From Podocnemis expansa (taxonomy: Eukaryota; Chordata; Testudines; Podocnemididae), in the NCBI GenBank assembly GCA_007922195.1, contig ML681991.1, forward strand, positions 47,142,265 through 47,206,264: a stretch of 64,000 nucleotides of DNA, written 5' to 3'. The translations under genes were made by a program, and so were the position numbers. Numbering within the stretch: the stretch's first letter is position 1; each line of letters opens with the position of its first letter. Positions 21,694 through 33,140 of the stretch are shown piece after piece. The notes below the pieces were generated by a model. It saw nothing but the letters and a program-made list of their open reading frames with translations. It was not told the DNA's origin and ran no database searches.

Positions 21694-22945
21694 TCCATGT
21701 GCTGTTTCCCAGTGTTTGAATCTTAACAACTGCTTTGATTTGCTGTTAGACTGTGACCTGGTCCTATCTCTTACACTCCCCTGCATTTATTTCCGTCCAC
21801 TCTGTAAATTCTCCCATCTTCAAACTGATGAAGTGGGATCTTTCTCCCATGAAAGCTCATCCAATAAATAAATGTGCTAGTCTGAAACAGTGCCTCTGGA
21901 CTCCTTGTTTGTTTTACAACACTATCAGGGGGTCCTTTGAGAAGGGAAGACACACTGGCTTGGTGGGAGAGGGTGAGAGAAAGGCAGGATCAGGCTGAAA
22001 AGGGCAAGGGGGAAACACAAAGGTTTGGGCAGAGAAAGGGGAGACACCCAGGGTCTGGCAGAGAAGGGCAGGGAGGAGACACATGGGTTTGGGCAGAGAA
22101 GGAGTGAGACAGACAGGGTTGGGCTGAGAATGGGGGAGACATGCTGGCTGGATAAGAACAGGGGAGGCATGCAGGGTCAGGCTAAGAATGGGGGAGACAG
22201 GCAGGGTCAGGCTAAGAACAGAGGAGATGCTGGGGTCCGGCTGCGATGCGGGAAGGTGCCGGGTCGGGCTGGGATATGGGGAGATCCTGGGCTCAGTCTG
22301 CCATACAGTGAGATGCTGGGGCAGGCAGAGATGCTGGGGTCAGGCTGTGGTGCAGGGAGATGCTGAGGTCGGGCTGAGATGCTGGGGTCGGGCTGCAATG
22401 TGGGGAAATGCTGGGGTTAGGGTGAGATGCTGGGGTCATGCTGCGATGCGGGCAAATGCTGGGGTTGGGCTGTGATGATGGGAGATGCCAGGTTGGGCTG
22501 AGATGCTGAGGTCTGGCTGCAATGCAGGGAGATGCTGGGGTCCAGCTGAGAATGATGGAAATGCTCGGGTTGAGCTGTGATACCTGGTTGGGCTCAGAAC
22601 GGGAGAGATGCCAGATCTGGTCGGGGAACATTGGGAGTTTGGCTGTGGTCCACACAGGTGGGAATGCTCCCAGCTATGTTGTGCCTTCTAGCCAACCCCC
22701 ATCCCCATGTTTTCTGTGGTTGGGAGGACAATTAAGTCAACTTAAGGCAACTCCCCCTCCACGTTGCCTTAAGTCGACTTAATAAAGTCGACTTAACTGT
22801 AAGGTCAACTTTATAAGTCGAACTTATAAAGTCGACTTTACCTGATGCTAAAGTCGACTTTATTGTCCTGCAATGTAGACAGGACTCTGTTTAAGTTGGC
22901 TTGAGGGCCCTTAAGTCGACTCAAACACACAGTGTAGATATACCC
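21105..22945. mobile_element. GTCGAC-palindrome Harbinger-type element, copy A2
   Basis: A second copy of A1. It starts GGCTATGTCTACACTACAGG, ends AGTGTAGATATACCC and is flanked by ACT on both sides (21102-21104 and 22946-22948). It shares the internal segment, the dispersed-repeat tail (about 21696-21925) and the two-part minisatellite with A1. It lacks the nested MITE; a (CTTT)n tract at 21641-21695 occupies that place. No coding capacity is visible. Confidence 0.8.
21641..21695. repeat. (CTTT)n microsatellite
   Basis: A near-perfect CTTT tract inside A2, at the place where A1 has a nested element. Confidence 0.95.
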
Positions 22946-23289
22946 ACTGAGAGCTCTGGAGACTGCCTGTCTCAGGAGAAAGGACTGTAACTGTAGTTCT
23001 TTATTTTCAAAAATAAAATTTTCAAAGTCCTTTCAACTCCATTAGCTTTTTCTGAAAATTTTAGCCTGGGTCACTTTGGGGCTACTACTCAAATGCAAAC
23101 AACTCTCGTTTAGCTACCAACAGTTCCTAATTCTTTTTGTATGTTTATTTGTTTGTTTATTTTTCATTCAGCCAGCTCAGGGAGATGTAAAATCATCCTG
23201 ACCATATGACAAAATCATGGTTGTTGCAAAAAAGGTTCATATCATTTTGGGGTGTTTCAACAGAAGGGTCATATGTAAGATAAGGGAGT

Positions 23290-23650
23290 TAGTTGTCTTG
23301 CTCTATGTAGGCACTATTGAGGCCTCACCTGGAGTTCTGTGTCCTGTTCGGTGTACCACAGTTAAGGAAAGATGTGAATAAACTCGAGACAGTCCAGAGG
23401 AGAGCAATGAGAATGATGAAAGGTTTAAAAAACCTGACCTGTAGATTTAGGCTTAAAAAAAACCTGGGCATGATTAGTCTTGAGAAATGGATGTGCGGTG
23501 CAAAGGAGGGAGGGCAACCTGATAACACTCTGCCTGTATGTTAAATGCCATTAGAAAGAGGACAGAGATCAATTGTTCTCCATGTCCACAGAAGGTACAA
23601 CAGAAAGTAATGGGCTGAATCCCATTACTGCCACAGTGGAGTTACAGATT
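23290..23650 (+). mobile_element. CR1 LINE fragment
   Basis: The translation gives MRPHLEFCVLFGVPQLRKDV, then LETVQRRAMRMMKGLKN, the C-terminal end of a CR1 reverse transcriptase. A decayed 3' region follows. It is broken by frameshifts. Confidence 0.75.
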
Positions 23651-23959
23651 AATGGTAAAATCTTTCTAGCTCTCAGGGTGGTGAAAATCACAGGGATTCC
23701 TCTTAGGGGCCTGATGTGGTAGGCGAGGAAGCAGAGGAACCCCAATCTTCCCCTGGATCATGCATTATTCTGGGGTTCAGAAAGGTGGACATCTGGCAAG
23801 GGGATGTGATGAACATGTCCAGAGGCAGCGATATAGGTGCTGAGGGAACATTTTCACCAAACATACAGATGCTGACTGAGTTTAGGACTCCAGAATTCAA
23901 GCACAATTCAATCTCTCCTCCTTTCCAGTGCCTGCTCTTTGATAATCTTTTCCTCTACA

Positions 23960-24640
23960 TTGGTGCCAAGTTATCTGTGTGTACCAGGGCCATTCCAGAG
24001 TCCTAAAGTTGAAAGGGACCTCCATTTAATCCCACCCCTGCAGAACAGGGCCTTCCATTTTCATTCCTGTACAGATCCTGCCTAGAAAAAACATGTTGTC
24101 TTCCTAGGTCTCTGGCTGTAGACTCATCTGTAAATAGGAACAAAGAGTGCTCACCACCCTTAGGAGATAGAAGACCATATTCTTCAAAGCAAAAATTCTG
24201 AAAAGGAGTAGGGGGAAGCATCTTCATGAACAAGCCACTCATCCTGAGGACCCAGTATGGTGGGGTGTCTTATCCAGTTAATGAGTAGTTTGGCGGTAGA
24301 ATGAGGGGAGAAGAGAAACAGAGCAATAAAGTGATACTTTTATACACAATAGTAGTGAACCTAGTACTGGAATACTGCATCCAGTTTTCATGTCCACTTT
24401 CAACTGGAATCTAGAAAAAAATGAAATGGATGTGGAGCTGAGTTACTGAAAAACTGTGAGGGCTCAAAAAACAAAAAGTAATAAAACTAAGGAGTTCAAT
24501 CACTTTTACTTTTTGAAATGAAGGTCAAGAAATTTGTTGACTGAAGTGTGTGAGAAAAAATATTGAGTATTGAAGGGTTGTTTAATCCAGCAGAGAAAGG
24601 CATAACAAAAACCAATGGGTGATTTAGGAACTTTCAGAAT
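23960..24640. mobile_element. Degraded CR1-like pieces
   Basis: Around 24000-24110 an antisense CR1-tail-like motif reads 'gttgaaagggacctcc...cccacccctgcagaacagggcc'. At 24345-24610 a sense piece reads 'ctagtactggaatactgcatccag', typical of CR1, and continues with a decayed 'agaaaggcataacaaaaaccaatgg' stretch. Both are short and old. Confidence 0.45.
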
Positions 24641-24789
24641 TTCTGCAGGAAAAGAGCAATGTGCATAGGCAAGACCATTCTATCACTTTTTTAATTATTT
24701 TTCATCCATTTAAATGTGCATAGTTGCAGGAAATTAAGGGAACATTATACTGCAGGAATAGTTAGAACAGTTTTTATTCAACAGACATT

Positions 24790-25205
24790 GGCTCTATCTA
24801 CATTGTAAAAGCTAAGTCGACTATTCAGTCAACTTAAAAAAGTCTACTTAAAGTCGACTTTAAGTAGACCTTATTAAGTTGACTTAGTGAGTCCACACTA
24901 CATAAAGTTGACTTTATAAAGTCTACTTTAAATGGGTGCCCTGGCTTAAGTCGACTTTATAATGTTGACTTAATGGCCCCACTGCACTAAGTCGACTGTA
25001 TTAAGTCGACTTAGTGAGTCCACATTGCCTGAAGTCGACTTAATAAAGTCAACTTAACGGTAAAGTCGACTTAAAAGTGGACCTTATAAAGTCAACTTTA
25101 CTGGACCCTAAAGTTGACTTTATTGCCCTGCAGTGTAGACAGGGCTCTGTTTAAGTCGACCTAAGAGCCCTTAGGTTGACTTAAACACATAGTGTAGATA
25201 TACCC
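24790..25205. mobile_element. Short GTCGAC-palindrome MITE (A3)
   Basis: It starts GGCTCTATCTACATTG and ends AGTGTAGATATACCC. Its ~416 bp are almost entirely TTAAGTCGACTTAA-like palindromes, including several undecayed GTCGAC cores. Flanking triplets are ATT and CTT, so the duplication is imperfect. Confidence 0.7.
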
Positions 25206-25635
25206 CTTGGTTTCAAAAACTTAAAATTTTATAATCATTAAAACACAAATTGTCAACATCCCTTGTCAAAACATACAAACTAAGTATCCTTAAATCAAAC
25301 TAAGGTAAGTTCTCAGCATGTATATTTCTCACTTTGCCTATCTATAAACTTAGATTATTATCATTGAAAATATTTCTTACATTATGTGTGTGCAGTGAAA
25401 TGTGTTTACAGTCATTTTCCAATAAAAGTCCAATCCTCCCAACTTTAGCTAGAATGTCTTTGTGTCTTCTGTGCAATGTACTTTTCATGCCCTAGAACTT
25501 GCCATGCCTCTGTACAGAAAAGAGAGAGTAACTGATGATAAAAATAAAAACCCAGATACAGATTCTCCTAAATGAATAAGAACTGAATCGCTGCTACTTG
25601 TGAGTTCATGCTGTAAGTTATTTGCAAATATATGG

Positions 25636-25656
25636 AAGAAGAAGAAGAAGAAGAAG
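25636..25656. repeat. (GAA)n microsatellite
   Basis: Seven GAA units in AT-rich DNA just before the Harbinger element at 25691. Confidence 0.85.
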
Positions 25657-25819
25657 ATTATAATGATAACAAAAAGAAATAAAACCCTTAGGCTGTGTCC
25701 ACATGGCACTTCCCTTTCGAAACAACAGCCATTATTTCAAAAGAAAAAGTGTGATGTCCAAACAACATTTTGTTATTTCAAAATGACGGGACTCATCATT
25801 TTGAAATAACGATTGTTGT

Positions 25820-25930
25820 TTCAATCAATCAATCAATCAAATCATAGGGCTGGAAGGGACCTCGTGAGATCATTGAGTCCAACCCCCTGGGAATTGAACC
25901 CAGGACCTTCTGCACGTTAAGCAGAGGTGC
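25820..25930 (-). mobile_element. tRNA-derived SINE with CR1-like tail
   Basis: The reverse strand reads a tRNA-like head with GGTTCAATTCCC (B box), then GGTTGGACTCAATGATCTC and GAGGTCCCTTCCAGCCC, a CR1-like 3' tail, then TGATTGATTGAT. The same SINE occurs in sense at about 49965-50070. Sharing a tail with CR1 suggests CR1 machinery mobilised it. Confidence 0.75.
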
Positions 25931-26209
25931 ATTTTGAAACAGTAAAACCTGGTCTGCTTTCGAAACAACCGTTGTTTTGAAATGACTGTATCAAAACAAC
26001 AGTGTTCGGACACGTTGTTTTGAAACACCCATTTTGAAACAATGAATTGAAATGGCTGTTTCAAAACAACAGGTCCAAAACCCGTTATTTCAAAACAACG
26101 TTGTTTCAAAAGCGGCTTGGAGGGTGATCTTCTTCCTCCCAGGGTGCCCTGGTCCAGGAAGTGCCCTCCTAGGCTTGTGCCTTGTGCTGCCAGCCTGTGA
26201 AGGTGGGCC

Positions 26210-27426
26210 ATGGCCGAGGCACAAGCAGCTCCCTCACAAGGACAGTGGAGGGGATCCATGTGGTCCCAGATTGAGACCCTTGCCCTCCTCCGCATTTGGG
26301 GAAGGGAGGACATCCTGGAGCACTTCAGGGCCAGCCACAGGAATGTGGACATTTATGCAGATATTGCCTGGGTGCTGGCAGATGAGGGCTTTGAGTGTAC
26401 CACTGAACAGGTGCGCTCAAAGGTGAAGGGGCTGTGGCAGGAGTATCCCCGAAGAGGAGCCCCGGACTAGCAGCCCTGAGGAGCCCCCAGGGGAGCAGGA
26501 GGCAGCAGAGTCTGACGGGACATTGCGCCGGACATCAGGCATCCCAGTTGTTAAGTGTCCCCCCCCACCACAAAGCAGGGAGGCCCCGGAGTGCAGGGCA
26601 TGGGTCCTGAGGGGGGCACGGCCCTGGGACGGTGAGACTCAGGCCCAGGGGAGGGGGCACACACTCTCCTGTGCAGGCATGCCGCAGGGAGGCATTTGGA
26701 GACAGGGTCTCATGCCCAAGCAGGATGGGGATCTCTCAACACAGGGTGGCAATAGGCAGCCTTCGCAGCATGCAGGGCAAAGAGCCTGCAGCCAGCATGG
26801 CTGTCACATGGCTCAGGAGACTTCCCAGGCCACATGCTGCTGAGAACAGCGCACTATCTACCATGGGCCACAAGGCCCTGTGCCCCCTGATTGCAGTGTA
26901 CAGAGCCCACCCAGCCTTGGAATCCTGTTAGCTGTCAGGGCAGGGGTAATTTGCAGCTCACAGGCTGCACACACCAAGGCTAGTAGGCTGGCACCTAACC
27001 ATTCTCCCTTTTGCCCCTGCAGCTCGTCCACCCACCCGCCGGCTTTCTCCCAGGAGCCTGGCACTGGCCACCAGGCAAAGGAGCAGAGCCCGCCTGACAC
27101 GCGACGAGATCCTCGCGGCCACACTAGGACTCGGCCAGCAGGTGGAGGAATCAACCCGGGTTTGGCACCTGGAGCAGGCCAGGCACCAGGATGCCGCAGT
27201 CCAGCAGCTGCAGCGGGCCACCGACACAGACGACTGCATCGTGGCGGCAATGGAGCGACAGGCAGCGGCTATGGAGTGGCAGGCAGCGGCTATGGAGCGC
27301 CAGGCCACAGCACTGGAGAACATCCACACCGAGCTCCAGCGCAGAGGGTCACACCTTGTCCCCCAGCCTGGCACTGCCCCTGCTGCTGCTGCACCCAGGG
27401 ACCTAGCTGCCCCTCTCTGCTGGTGA
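26210..27426 (+). pseudogene. Harbinger Myb/SANT-like DNA-binding protein, degenerate (H2)
   Basis: Exon 1 begins at ATG 26210. It encodes a trihelix/SANT-like segment with IETLALLRIWGREDILEHF, NVDIYADIAWVLADEGF and TTEQVRSKVKGLWQEY, followed by an early stop at 26468. A likely intron ends at a pyrimidine tract and CAG near 27022. The second exon has an open frame at 27142-27426 with a heptad-like, Gln/Ala-rich coiled-coil segment containing MERQAAAMEWQAAAMERQA. In PIF/Harbinger elements this second protein binds the element ends and helps bring the transposase into the nucleus. Copies in H3 and H4 have the same order of segments. Poly(A) signal AATAAA lies at 27622-27627. Confidence 0.75.
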
Positions 27427-27639
27427 CCCCTCACCCGGGGTGGCCTAGGCAAAGGCTGTGGCACTGCAGGCCCTGCCCCAGGGGTGCCTCCCAGCTAAAA
27501 TGCCCCCCCAGTTGTCCCCAAACCCCTACCCCACATCCCCTGTCCCCCCAGTTCAATGCCTCACCCCACATCCCCTGTCTCCCCAGTTCCGCCTTCCCAT
27601 ACCCCTTTGCTTGTTTTGTTTAATAAACACAGTTCACAC

Positions 27640-28190
27640 AGATTCACAATTTGTTGAGTGTTTTATTGGGTTGGGGTCAGGGTATGGGTGGGTTGGGTGG
27701 GGGCTGGCTGGGGCAGACTGGAGGAGCAGGCAGTGTGATGGGGTTCGCATGGCAATGTGGGTGCCATTGAGTATCTCCCCACTTGGAAAGCCCAGAGCAG
27801 CGAGACTGGCGATGATGTCCTGCAGCGCTCCCAGGGTGACAAGGCGTGGCAGCAGGACCATGCGGATGGCGTGGGCAACCTGCAGCGGCACTTCCCCAAC
27901 GGTGGACATCCTGACAGTGAAGACATGGGCAACAGACCTGTGGGACTTGGAAGTGGCCATTTTCCTGAGAGTGATGGCCACACACTTGTCCACAGAGATG
28001 CCTGCCCTCACCACCGTGTCCCTTTGGCACTGGACTGAGGTGAGCGTGGCGATGAGGTGAGTGAAGGTCTCCCCACTAACCTAGAGATTCCTCGTCCAGG
28101 ACTTGTTGCTCCAGATTTGCTGGAGAACCCACTCCCACCAGTCTGTGCTGGTGCCCAGCGGGGCTGTGGCACAGAAGGGGACAGGAAGCT
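27640..28190 (-). pseudogene. HARBI1-like transposase remnant (H2)
   Basis: On the minus strand an open frame (28014-27634) carries the transposase helix-turn-helix block (KCVAITLRKMATSKSHRSVA) and the segment up to the first catalytic site. At that site the usual Asp codon is AAT (Asn, 27766-27768), giving ILNGTHIAM. The sequence after this has no match to the second Asp or Glu regions and runs into the poly(A) region, so about half of the protein has been deleted. It is clearly inactive. Confidence 0.75.
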
Positions 28191-28753
28191 ATTGGTGATG
28201 TGAGGGCCATGGAGATGATGGTCTGGGGCGCAGCTCTGGGCTCATCGGTCTCAGGGAAAGTGTGTCCCACATCAGGGCAACACCCTGCAGGCTAGCAGTG
28301 GGTCGGCCAAGTTCTCCAGGATGGCATGGGAGCTGGGGAGCATCCATAGCCATCTCACTTGTGACCTCTTCGGAGTCGCACTGGACAGGGAGGGGCGGCC
28401 AGTTTGTGCTTGTAGGTGATTGGCTGGCAATCTGGCTGGCAACATGGCCCAGTGAGCCGGCCATGTTGCCACACCTCCTATGCTGCCCCTCAGCTGGAAT
28501 CGAAATGGCATGTCCACACATAGGGCATGCTATTTCGATTTGAAGGGATTCCCTTAATTCGAATTAAGAAACTGTTAATTTGAATTAACTTATTTTGAAA
28601 TGAGTTATTTTGAAAGGGGTTCTTTTGAAATAAAAGTTACTGTGTAGACATACTCTTAGTAAAAGAAAAGCCAGGAAAGAAGATGATGAAAAGAAAGAAG
28701 GAAGAGAAGCAGCAGCAAGAGAAGAAGAGGGAAAGGAATAGAATAAAATGTAT

Positions 28754-29680
28754 TCATAACCTATGTATCATAGTTTTCAAAGCTTCTTTCACATCCTTGT
28801 TCCTCAAGGTGTAAATAATGGGGTTTAACATTGGTGTTAAGATGCTATATAGAACTGAAATCAGTCTGACACTAACTGGTGAGTAATTTGAACTGGGTCT
28901 CAAGTAGGAGAAGATAGAACTACCATAATACAGAAGAACTACAATCAAGTGTGACAAACAAGTAGAAAATGCTTTCCTCTTTCCCAGGGACGACAGCATC
29001 TTCAAGATGGTTGAGATGATGTAAGTATAGGACAGAAGGATGCAGGCAAAGGGCATCCAGGCTATGAACAGGCCAATGGATAGCAGAAGGAGTTTATTGA
29101 TGGAGGTGTCCCCACATGACAGTTCAAGCAGTGGTGGGATGTCACAGTAAAAGTAATCAATATGATTGTCCCCACAGAATGGTAACTGGAAGGCGAAGAC
29201 TGTGTGTATTGCAGAATTAAGGAATCCACTTACCCAGGCAGCTGCTGATAGCTGTAGGCAAATGCTTTTGTTGACGATCAATGTGTAACACAGAGGGTTG
29301 CAAATGGCAACATAGCGGTCAAAGGCCATCATTGCCAGCAGGAGGCACTCTGTGCCCACAAAGGAGAAGAAAAAATACAGTTGCACCACACAGCCAGTGT
29401 AGGAGATGTTGCTTCTCTCAGAAAGAAGATGAACCAGCATCTAAAGGATAGTGGTGGTGGTGTAACAGATGTCCAGAAAGGACAAGTTCCCAAGAAAGAA
29501 ATACATAGGAATGTGGAGTCGCTGATCCACCAAGGCAGTGATGATGATGAAAGTGTTCCCAAGTCGGGTGAAGAGGTAAGTGAACAAAAACCCCATGAAA
29601 AGTGAAAGCCGCACCTCCTGGAGGTTGGAAAATCCCAGAATGATGAACTCCTTCAATGCAGTTTGATTTTGTCTCTCCAT
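28754..29680 (-). pseudogene. Olfactory receptor pseudogene with one nonsense codon
   Basis: The minus strand reads a complete OR from ATG at 29680 to the stop at 28754, interrupted only by TAG at 29441-29443, shortly after helix 2 ([11 protein letters not shown], then stop, then MLVHLLSE). The Gln at this place in the intact neighbour ([13 protein letters not shown]) suggests CAG changed to TAG. All other landmarks are in place: [17 protein letters not shown] at the N terminus, [16 protein letters not shown] at helix 3, [10 protein letters not shown] and [19 protein letters not shown] at the C terminus. A possible splice acceptor (TTTTCCAATGGTAG) lies just upstream. It resembles family 5 (5V1-like) receptors; the subfamily is tentative. 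It is most similar to the intact OR at 43546-44478. Confidence 0.9.
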
Positions 29681-29869
29681 GTTTCAACATTCAGTTATGC
29701 TCCTACCATTGGAAAAGAATGTTAAGAGAAACGTTAATAAAGTTTTGAGGGTAATCTTGTTGTATGATATGTAAATATTCAACTTGAAAACACTAATGGA
29801 CCTCAAAAATGGTTTTGTGGGATGGATTCATTATAGGAAAATGAGGCATTCAAATACTATGGTAGTGAA

Positions 29870-30060
29870 ATTTGTATACTAATAATTGGCACTTATATAA
29901 TCCCTTTCAAATATTTACACGAAGTAATATTGAAAAAATCTAGTAAATGTTATCCCCATTTTACCAATTGGGAAAACAAGGCACAAAGAGGAGGTGTGAC
30001 ATAGCCAAGTTCACACAGCAGGCTCAAGGTCCTTTCCACATACTGCTCTTCGCTGCCTTA
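29870..30060 (-). mobile_element. MIR-like SINE fragment
   Basis: The reverse strand reads CTTGGCTATGTCACACC, then CCTCTTTGTGCCTTGTTTTC and GGTAAAATGGGGATAAC, the well-known MIR core order. It sits upstream of the OR pseudogene. Confidence 0.6.
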
Positions 30061-30153
30061 GTCCAACTCAAAGGTAATCCTCACGTAGGATTCAGTGGGT
30101 TTTTTATCAGTCCACAGGTAACTTTGCAAGACAGAAAGGAAAAAAAAGTAGCT

Positions 30154-30200
<47 letters not shown>

Positions 30201-30210
30201 NNNNNNNNNN

Positions 30211-30261
<51 letters not shown>

Positions 30262-30262
30262 G
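30154..30262. repeat. (GATA)n microsatellite with a 10-base assembly gap
   Basis: GATA units run on both sides of ten Ns at 30201-30210, so the true length of the array is unknown. The corresponding place upstream of the other OR (about 45920-45960) has only a few GATA-like units. Confidence 0.97.
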
Positions 30263-30760
30263 ATGGTGGATGATGAAAAGGATGATTATGAAGGCTTTTA
30301 TTAAAAGTATTAGTAAAAGATAACACTGAAATACAGAATTACCATATGTTTGAGTGTGATTTATTTTAAATTTCCAGATTTTCAGCATACAAAGTTTCAG
30401 AATACAGATGATATCAAGATCTGTTAGCTTCCTCCTTTGCTAAATCAGACAGATTATATTGCATGTGTTTACAAGTTAGTTATACATTCAGAACCAAAAG
30501 CACAACCTAAATAAATCATTTATTTGTGAAATGTATGTGCCCTTGAGAAGTTACAGAAGAACAAAAATATGCTCTACACAGCACCAGAAAGTTCCATGCA
30601 ATGCACTAGAGAGACAAATAGTGAAACAGAAAAAAGAAATTCAAATCACCAGGCGAAAGAATGAACATTTAGAACCATTATATCAGCTACAGCACTAGGC
30701 AAAATGTCTCTCACAACCAGTTCAAACAAGTCAAAGATGTTGGCTCTGCATCCTGAGCAT
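30263..30760. other. OR upstream flank, duplicated at 45960-46380
   Basis: Long diverged matches with 45960-46380 keep the same order: a TACAGAATTACC / TATAGAATTACC block, a GATTTTCAGCATACAAAG block, a TAGTTATACATTCA / TAGTCGTACATTCA block and an AGTGTCTCTCA-type block. Both lie upstream of minus-strand ORs, so the duplicated unit includes receptor and flank. Confidence 0.75.
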
Positions 30761-30838
30761 GTGTGACTGAGTAGGGTTTGCAAGTTACTGAGTGATTGTA
30801 GGTTTTATCAATCTGTGTGCAGTATCTGTTGTGCAGAG

Positions 30839-31016
30839 CAGTAGCTCTCAGCCGCTAACAGGTTATGACACACTTGCTGGCATATTGAAACCCTACAGAA
30901 CACACCACCCCCCGACCCCACCCGTCCCTGGCCAAGTCCAGCCGTCTCACGTCAACACACTTTGAACTGTGTAGCAACACAGTAGTGCATCCCAACATAG
31001 TGGTTGAGAATCACTA
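30839..31016. mobile_element. Short hAT-type MITE
   Basis: It starts CAGTAGCTCTCAGCC and ends GGTTGAGAATCACTA, imperfect inverted repeats of the CAGTG(G/A)TTCTCAACC type. Flanks GTGCAGAG and GTGGAGGG agree at six of eight positions. Confidence 0.6.
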
Positions 31017-32680
31017 GTGGAGGGTATATTGAAGATTATGCTTGAGCTGAGGGTGGGCGTACTTTACCCTATATCTGTTTACAAGTGTTCTGTTAGAATG
31101 TCATTTTTGTTTCTTCTGCAACTGGTCTCTCCACAAAATTCTATTCACGTTTCATAGAAATTTTCATTTACACTGAACCAAACTATCAAGATACCCTTGG
31201 ATAGTTGAGAGCTGAATTTAGTATCCACACACATGCACACACAAAATATATAAATACATCCATAACAACCTATATAGTAACAGGTACACCACACTTGCAT
31301 TTTCATGCAAACACTTTTAGGCTCAGAGAAAAAGATCCTGCTCAAACATAATCCCCATGCACAGTCTCAAATAGACATACAGATAGAAACACACATATTC
31401 AGAGACGCTCTGCTAGATAGATATACAACAGAAAACCCAGCCAGCTCACAAATGGAGACAAATCCTTCGCTGATGTTAATCACTGTGGTTGCATTTAGAC
31501 CAGCTATGGATCTGATCCATCAGATTCAACATTGATTTACCCAAGCTATTGTTCTGTACCATTTTATTACTTTTGAAAATGTTCGCAGGAAGTTTCTCCT
31601 TTCCTCTATCTTTTTTAAATGTATTTATTTTTCACTGGGGGACCTAAAGTTTTCCAGAAGTTTTACTATAGAAAAATATTCTTTTTGGGGGGTGGGTTAG
31701 TTTGTGGTTTAAAATATTTTGATTTTTTTACAATGTTTTACTACAAAAAGATCAGTTGTAGGCACATTTTAGCTGAGTTTTTAAAATAATTTAACTAAAA
31801 GAATTATATTTCATGTATTAATTTTTCAATAAAATGTTGAAAATGTCTACAGAAAACTAAAATACAAACTTCTCCACTTACCAATGAAAGAAAACAGCAA
31901 TGTTATGAAACCATCAAGATACATGTTGAGTGCCTATTATCTCCTTATATATTTATCTGTCTAGATATGCTGGCAGCTCCTGGGAAATTCTGTGCTGGAG
32001 CATTTGTCTGAAAGGGGAGGGGGAAAGAAGGCTCTGAAAGCTTCATCAGCAATAAGAACAAACTCCTACCAATCCTAATTCACTGAAAAATGCATTTTGA
32101 GAGGCACCAAAAGTATTTGCTGGGTGACAAAGTTAGCAAATACTTTTGGCCCCCGGGGGGGTACTAAAAATTGTTAAGGGGGAAAAATGTCAGATCAAGT
32201 CATTGTGACATTTTGGAATTGAAACGTCATTTCTGATCAACACTTTCTTCATGAGAAATTATTTTCATTTTCATATGAACATGGAAGATGTTTCATTCAA
32301 TCACAGTGTTTTGTGGGGTTTTTTTTGTTCTCTTTTTGTTTTGGTGAGACAAAGAAATAAACACCCCTCCCAAATCCAGTTTCACACTGAAGCCAACCAG
32401 TGCTTTCACAGATATTTTGCTTCCACCATTGAACCAACCAACTAACAAACAAACAAACAAACAAATAAATCACTCGGTTTGAAGGAAAAGCCACAGGGAC
32501 TTGCTGTCTTTGGAGAAAGGAAAAATATAAACAATTGGTTCTTGATTTTCAAAGGGCTTCTTTGCAAAGCCCTTGAAATTCCTTAGTCTCCTTTGAAAAT
32601 CCTACATGGAATATGCGGCCTCTACTGCTCAAGTGAAAGAAGGTCTCCTTTAAATACTAATAGGTCCCTTGTTCTCTTCA
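31017..32680. other. AT-rich spacer, no gene recognised
   Basis: No open frame above about 75 codons and none with a family signature. An ACAA-type tract lies at 32445-32470. Confidence 0.55.
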
Positions 32681-33140
32681 GCTATGTCTACACTATAGGC
32701 TTAAGTTAACTTAACCAGGCGTAACTCCAGGGCCACATTTGGCATTAATTAAGTTGACTTAAGCACTTGCTCAAGTCAACTTCATTAAGTCGGCTTAAGC
32801 ATTTGCCTAAGTTGACTTAATAATTCCTGCCCTCGAAGTCGACTTTAATGGTTAAATTGACTTCATTTAATTGACTTAACACAAGGTGCCCATAAAAGTT
32901 GACTTAAGAAAGTTGATTTAGTGCATTAGAGCCATTTATGTTAACTTTATAAAGCTGACTTAAGCTAGGGGACCCATTTAAAGTCGACTTTATCAAGTTG
33001 ACTTTAAATGGGTCCCCTGGCTTAAGTCGACTTTATAAAGTCAACTTAAACAAATGGGGACTCTCTACATTGACTTAATAAAGTAGACATTAAGTCAACC
33101 TAATTAAGTCAGCTTAACTGAGCCCTCTAGGGCAGACATA
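32681..33140. mobile_element. GTCGAC-palindrome MITE (A4)
   Basis: It starts GCTATGTCTACACTATAGGC and ends near TCTAGGGCAGACATA. It is built of GTCGAC-type palindromes in varying stages of CpG decay. Its right end abuts the start of B2 with no gap. Confidence 0.7.

Larger units (their letters stand above)
25691..28655. mobile_element. PIF/Harbinger element H2 with two damaged genes
   Basis: The element starts GGCTGTGTCCACATGG and ends CTGTGTAGACATACTC. It is flanked by TTA on both sides (25688-25690 and 28656-28658), the classic Harbinger target duplication. The ends carry arrays of TTTCGAAA-type palindromes. Inside are a Myb/SANT-like gene on the + strand and a HARBI1-like transposase remnant on the - strand, pointing at each other. 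Poly(A) signals of both lie within 50 bp at 27622-27667. A tRNA-derived SINE is nested in the left end (25820-25930). Confidence 0.9.

Noticed and set aside
24790..25205. Regularly repeated short palindromes that could suggest a CRISPR array
   Set aside because: The units are 8-14-bp palindromes with irregular spacing and no unique spacers of constant length, inside vertebrate DNA with transposon ends.
30107..30388. Open frames reading through the N gap
   Set aside because: They are translations of the GATA array and undetermined bases.
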